Source of the DNA: an uncultured Lachnospiraceae bacterium
Lineage (GTDB): Bacteria > Bacillota > Clostridia > Lachnospirales > Lachnospiraceae
Reading direction: 5' to 3'
Assembly: GCA_958446555.1 (NCBI GenBank)
Contig: CAUCWU010000162.1
Span: 1-5,963, forward strand
DNA: 5,963 nt
Shown in pieces: positions 4,765-5,963 of the stretch. Under the pieces are notes generated by a model. It did no database searches. It saw only the letters and a program-made list of their open reading frames with translations, and was not told the origin of the DNA. The translations under genes were made by a program, and so were the position numbers. Every line of letters begins with the position of its first letter. Within the stretch, counting starts at the first letter, position 1.

Positions 4765-5963
4765 ATGGCTTTTACACATCTACATGTGCATACAGAGTAC
4801 AGTCTGCTTGACGGCTCATGTAAGATAAAAGAATTGATTGATCGAGCAAAAGAGCTTGGGATGGATTCTTTGGCAATTACAGATCACGGCGTCATGTACG
4901 GCGTGATTGATTTTTATAAAGCAGCAGTTGCTGCAGGCATTAAGCCGATTATCGGCTGTGAGGTTTATGTGGCTCCGGGATCAAGATTTGATCGTGAGCC
5001 GGGCGGATCTGGCGATGATCGCTATTATCATTTGGTGCTTCTTGCCGAAAATGATATCGGCTATCATAACCTGATGAAAATTGTCTCAAGAGGCTTCACA
5101 GAGGGCTACTATTATAAGCCGCGTGTAGATAAAGAGCTTCTTGAAACCTATCATGAGGGCATCATTGCGCTCAGTGCATGTCTGGCAGGAGAGGTTGCAA
5201 GAAATATTACAAGAGGTTTATATGAAGACGCAAAGAAAGCCGCTCTTTCCTATGAAAAGATTTTTGGAAAGGGCAATTTCTTTTTGGAGTTACAGGATCA
5301 CGGAATCAGTGCGCAGGCAACAGTCAATCAGGCGCTTCTTCGCATGAGTGAGGAGACTGGAATTGAGCTTGTTGCGACAAATGATATCCACTATATCAAT
5401 GCAGCCGATGCAGAGCCGCATGACGTGCTTTTGTGTATTCAGACTGGAAAGAAGGTTGGCGACGAGGATCGAATGCGTTACACTGGCGGTCAGTATTACT
5501 TAAAGTCAGAAGAGGAAATGCGCGATCTGTTTCGCTATGCGAGTCAGGCGATCGACAACACGGCCAAGATTGCAGAGAGGTGTAATGTTGAGATCGAGTT
5601 TGGAAAGACAAAGCTTCCAAAATTTTCGGTTCCAGATGGATTGACATCAGAAGAGTATCTTGAAAAGCTCTGTAGAGAAGGTCTTGTTCGTCGTTATGGC
5701 GAGAAGGCATCTGAGGTTGAGGAGCGTTTAAACTACGAGCTTGGTGTTATCAAGAAGATGGGCTATGTCGATTATTTCTTGATTGTATGGGACTTTATTC
5801 ATTTTGCAAAGTCAAAAGATATCATGGTCGGCCCAGGACGAGGTTCGGCTGCCGGAAGTGTTGTCGCCTACAGCCTTGAGATTACCGATATTGAGCCGCT
5901 TCGCTATCAGCTTCTGTTTGAGCGATTTTTAAATCCAGAGCGTGTTTCCATGCCTGATATCGA
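4765..5963 (+). CDS. dnaE: DNA polymerase III alpha subunit DnaE, N-terminal part (3' end outside window)
   Basis: DnaE is a C-family replicative DNA polymerase; in Firmicutes it works beside PolC, extending primers and handling lagging-strand synthesis. The window holds 399 residues of a protein usually near 1150. Seen: the PHP domain opens with HLHVHTEYSLLDG (5-17), with ITDHGVMYG (38-46), GCEVYVAP (64-71), H89 in YYHLVLLA and ATNDIHY (204-210). The usual metal-ligand positions look retained, so this PHP domain may be able to bind metal. The polymerase domain begins with GYVDYFLIVWDF (333-344) and GPGRGSAAGS (356-365). The window stops in SMPDI (395-399), at the PDxDxDF motif that carries the first catalytic aspartates. 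The start follows AAGGAGG and a good promoter, so dnaE is transcribed from its own promoter, away from lepB. No frameshift was seen in the part present. DnaE rather than PolC: there is no inserted exonuclease domain and the PHP domain is N-terminal. Confidence 0.97.
   Translation, partial: MAFTHLHVHTEYSLLDGSCKIKELIDRAKELGMDSLAITDHGVMYGVIDFYKAAVAAGIKPIIGCEVYVAPGSRFDREPGGSGDDRYYHLVLLAENDIGYHNLMKIVSRGFTEGYYYKPRVDKELLETYHEGIIALSACLAGEVARNITRGLYEDAKKAALSYEKIFGKGNFFLELQDHGISAQATVNQALLRMSEETGIELVATNDIHYINAADAEPHDVLLCIQTGKKVGDEDRMRYTGGQYYLKSEEEMRDLFRYASQAIDNTAKIAERCNVEIEFGKTKLPKFSVPDGLTSEEYLEKLCREGLVRRYGEKASEVEERLNYELGVIKKMGYVDYFLIVWDFIHFAKSKDIMVGPGRGSAAGSVVAYSLEITDIEPLRYQLLFERFLNPERVSMPDI

Noticed and set aside
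4409..4828. Plus-strand open frame of 139 codons across the G+C-rich block, tandem array and the start of dnaE
   Set aside because: No ribosome site, it runs through repeats and the dnaE promoter into dnaE in another frame, and the translation has no protein-like character.

Overview
The window looks like chromosomal housekeeping DNA from a low-to-moderate G+C Firmicute of class Clostridia, most likely Lachnospiraceae-like. The basis is the gene set and order (hprK-murB-rapZ-whiA-HPr/Crh-like, with dnaE beyond), strong AAGGAGG-type ribosome binding sites, the overlapping gene junctions and the protein sequences themselves. Genus cannot be fixed from the sequence alone.

Region 1 (about 1-3586) is a compact rightward operon. 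It holds the C-terminal third of HPr kinase/phosphorylase (hprK, cut by the window edge, with a scrambled reading frame in its first ~46 bases), then murB (peptidoglycan precursor reductase), rapZ/yvcJ (P-loop nucleotide-binding protein), whiA (LAGLIDADG/HTH DNA-binding protein) and a small HPr-fold protein. Junctions are TAATG (hprK-murB), a 90-bp gap with a strong stem-loop (murB-rapZ), an overlap (rapZ-whiA) and ATGA (whiA-HPr). The HPr-like protein keeps Ser46, the HprK target, but has Glu where the PTS phosphocarrier His15 should be. That makes it a Crh-type regulator candidate rather than a sugar-transport phosphocarrier, and its probable kinase is encoded in the same operon. yvcK, which lies between rapZ and whiA in Bacillus, is absent here. 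A bidirectional intrinsic terminator closes the operon.

Region 2 (3584-4234, minus strand) is lepB, a type I signal peptidase convergent with the operon. It shares the terminator and has its own extended -10 promoter at about 4309-4337.

Region 3 (about 4235-4764) is a 530-bp divergent intergenic region between lepB and dnaE. It carries the lepB promoter and a leader stem-loop, a 12-bp palindrome abutting the lepB -35, an AT-rich stretch (4381-4460, about 31% G+C by hand count), an abruptly G+C-rich block with several possible stems (4501-4580, about 63% G+C), a six-unit degenerate tandem array built on CCGGG with 17/20-bp periods (4584-4694), and a near-consensus extended -10 promoter for dnaE. 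The G+C-rich block and the array are the least explained parts of the window.

Region 4 (4765 to the end) is the 5' third of dnaE (DNA polymerase III alpha): a complete PHP domain and the start of the polymerase domain, cut exactly at the first catalytic aspartate motif. No clearly new multi-gene system is visible; the points most worth checking are the Glu15 HPr protein and the repeat/G+C-rich intergenic region.
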